Assembly: GCA_910587575.1 (NCBI GenBank) | Contig: CAJULU010000095.1 | Location: 1 to 6,413 of the forward strand | Reading direction: 5' to 3' | Origin: an uncultured Dorea sp. | Lineage (GTDB): Bacteria > Bacillota > Clostridia > Lachnospirales > Lachnospiraceae | DNA length: 6,413 bases | Program-made: the position numbers and the translations under genes | Shown: positions 5,761 through 6,413 of the stretch, one piece after another | Layout of the letters: every line of letters starts with the position of its first letter | Numbering within the stretch: the stretch's first letter is position 1 | The notes under the pieces: model-generated | Told to the model about the DNA's origin: nothing | Seen by the model: only the letters and a program-made list of their open reading frames with translations | The model's database searches: none

Positions 5761-6413
5761 TTATTCCCCCTTCCGTTTTCTATAACCATCCGGGTCATAA
5801 TCCTTAAAATCCTTTACAGAATAAAACAGCCGCTTGTTGTTTACCCACCTCTGCATTTTCCGGGTTTCCTCCGGCGCTGTCGGCTTTTCATATACCATCA
5901 CATAAGGGTCATATCCCATGTCACGCAAAGTATAGATACGGTATAAATCCTGCTCATGGGTGCTGCCATAGTTGGTAAGGACGTAGACACGTCTTTTCCG
6001 CTTATCCTTTACCGTTGTCAGCTCCAGAAACTTCTTAAAATACGGTGTCAGGTCATCTTCCGGGTTATCCCATGCAAAATGCAGCATTTTTGTATGGATT
6101 CTATTTAATGCCGCCACTTTCTCCGGTGTGATCAGACGCACGTCAAGCCCCTGCGTAAAGTCAACGGTTGCGCCGCTGTCCGCAAGCTGCCCTAAGAGCC
6201 TTTCCCAATCGGGGCAGGCTAAGATATTTGCGTCTAAGAGTTTGATTTCCTTTTCACCGCCCCAAAATTCAGACAGGTCAGCCACCGCCGCCGTCTTTCT
6301 TCCCTCTTTTTCCCCCACAATGCAGAACCCGCACCCACGGGGGCATCCTCTGGAAAGGAAACCGTAGGCTGTTCCTGCAAATTCCGGGTACAGCCCATAA
6401 TCCGGGTGCATAT
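5761..6413 (-). CDS. Radical SAM protein, N-terminus cut by window edge
   Basis: At least 216 codons are visible and the frame is open to the right edge. The first visible Met is probably internal, because the text before the cysteine motif (YPEFAGTAYGFLSRG) reads as mid-protein. The motif CPRGCGFC gives the CxxxCxxC that binds a 4Fe-4S cluster, followed by GGEKE, similar to the GGE AdoMet-binding motif, and a barrel-like continuation (IKLLDANILACPDW, then VDFTQGLDVRLITPEKVAAL). The protein thus likely cleaves AdoMet to a 5'-deoxyadenosyl radical. Substrate and product are unknown to me. The C-terminus is basic (DGYRKRKGE). It sits 42 nt upstream of the methyltransferase in the same frame, probably in one operon. 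Homologous radical SAM proteins do occur within Clostridia ICEs as cargo or accessory genes; I cannot name the subfamily. Confidence 0.85.
   Translation of the reverse strand, partial: MHPDYGLYPEFAGTAYGFLSRGCPRGCGFCIVGEKEGRKTAAVADLSEFWGGEKEIKLLDANILACPDWERLLGQLADSGATVDFTQGLDVRLITPEKVAALNRIHTKMLHFAWDNPEDDLTPYFKKFLELTTVKDKRKRRVYVLTNYGSTHEQDLYRIYTLRDMGYDPYVMVYEKPTAPEETRKMQRWVNNKRLFYSVKDFKDYDPDGYRKRKGE

Overview
The window reads as one segment of the conjugation module of an integrative and conjugative element (ICE) of the Tn1549/CTn type found in gut Clostridia, most likely Lachnospiraceae or a relative. This rests on gene content and order: a two-domain cell-wall hydrolase of the CD1108 kind, a small DUF4315-like coiled-coil protein, a DUF4366 (CD1107-like) membrane protein and a topoisomerase III, in that order. 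The taxonomic call is inference. All genes lie on the minus strand, so transcription runs from high to low coordinates, and both ends of the window cut through a gene.

In transcription order: (1) the C-terminal part of a radical SAM protein with an intact CxxxCxxC iron-sulfur motif (5761 to the right edge); (2) a beta-class DNA N4/N6 methyltransferase (4954-5718), 42 nt downstream and in the same reading frame; (3) a large membrane-anchored peptidoglycan hydrolase with a basic cytoplasmic N-terminus, one membrane segment, an M23 peptidase domain and an NlpC/P60 domain (2208-4948). This gene carries a one-base frameshift exactly at the start of the NlpC/P60 domain; (4) a spacer of about 200 bp with a possible promoter; (5) a 98-aa DUF4315-like protein starting at GTG (1712-2008); (6) a 520-aa secreted, membrane-anchored DUF4366 protein with a cysteine cluster, Ig-like repeats and a very acidic tail (178-1740); (7) the first 58 codons of topoisomerase III (left edge to 175).

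The likely joint role is DNA transfer. The hydrolase would open the recipient or donor cell wall next to the type IV secretion channel, the DUF4366 protein would sit at the envelope, and topoisomerase III and the methyltransferase would act on the element's DNA. Genes are tightly packed: a 29-bp overlap between DUF4315 and DUF4366, 2 nt between DUF4366 and topB, and 5 nt (or a TTGA overlap) between the methyltransferase and the hydrolase. This suggests translational coupling.

The most notable points are the frameshift that splits M23 from NlpC/P60, two near-identical 23-bp palindromes inside the hydrolase coding region that differ only in their loops, a repeated F-T motif in the same protein's cytoplasmic region, and a methyltransferase whose family-like N-terminus continues upstream of its first usable start codon. 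I see no wholly new system; this is a recognisable conjugation module with odd details.
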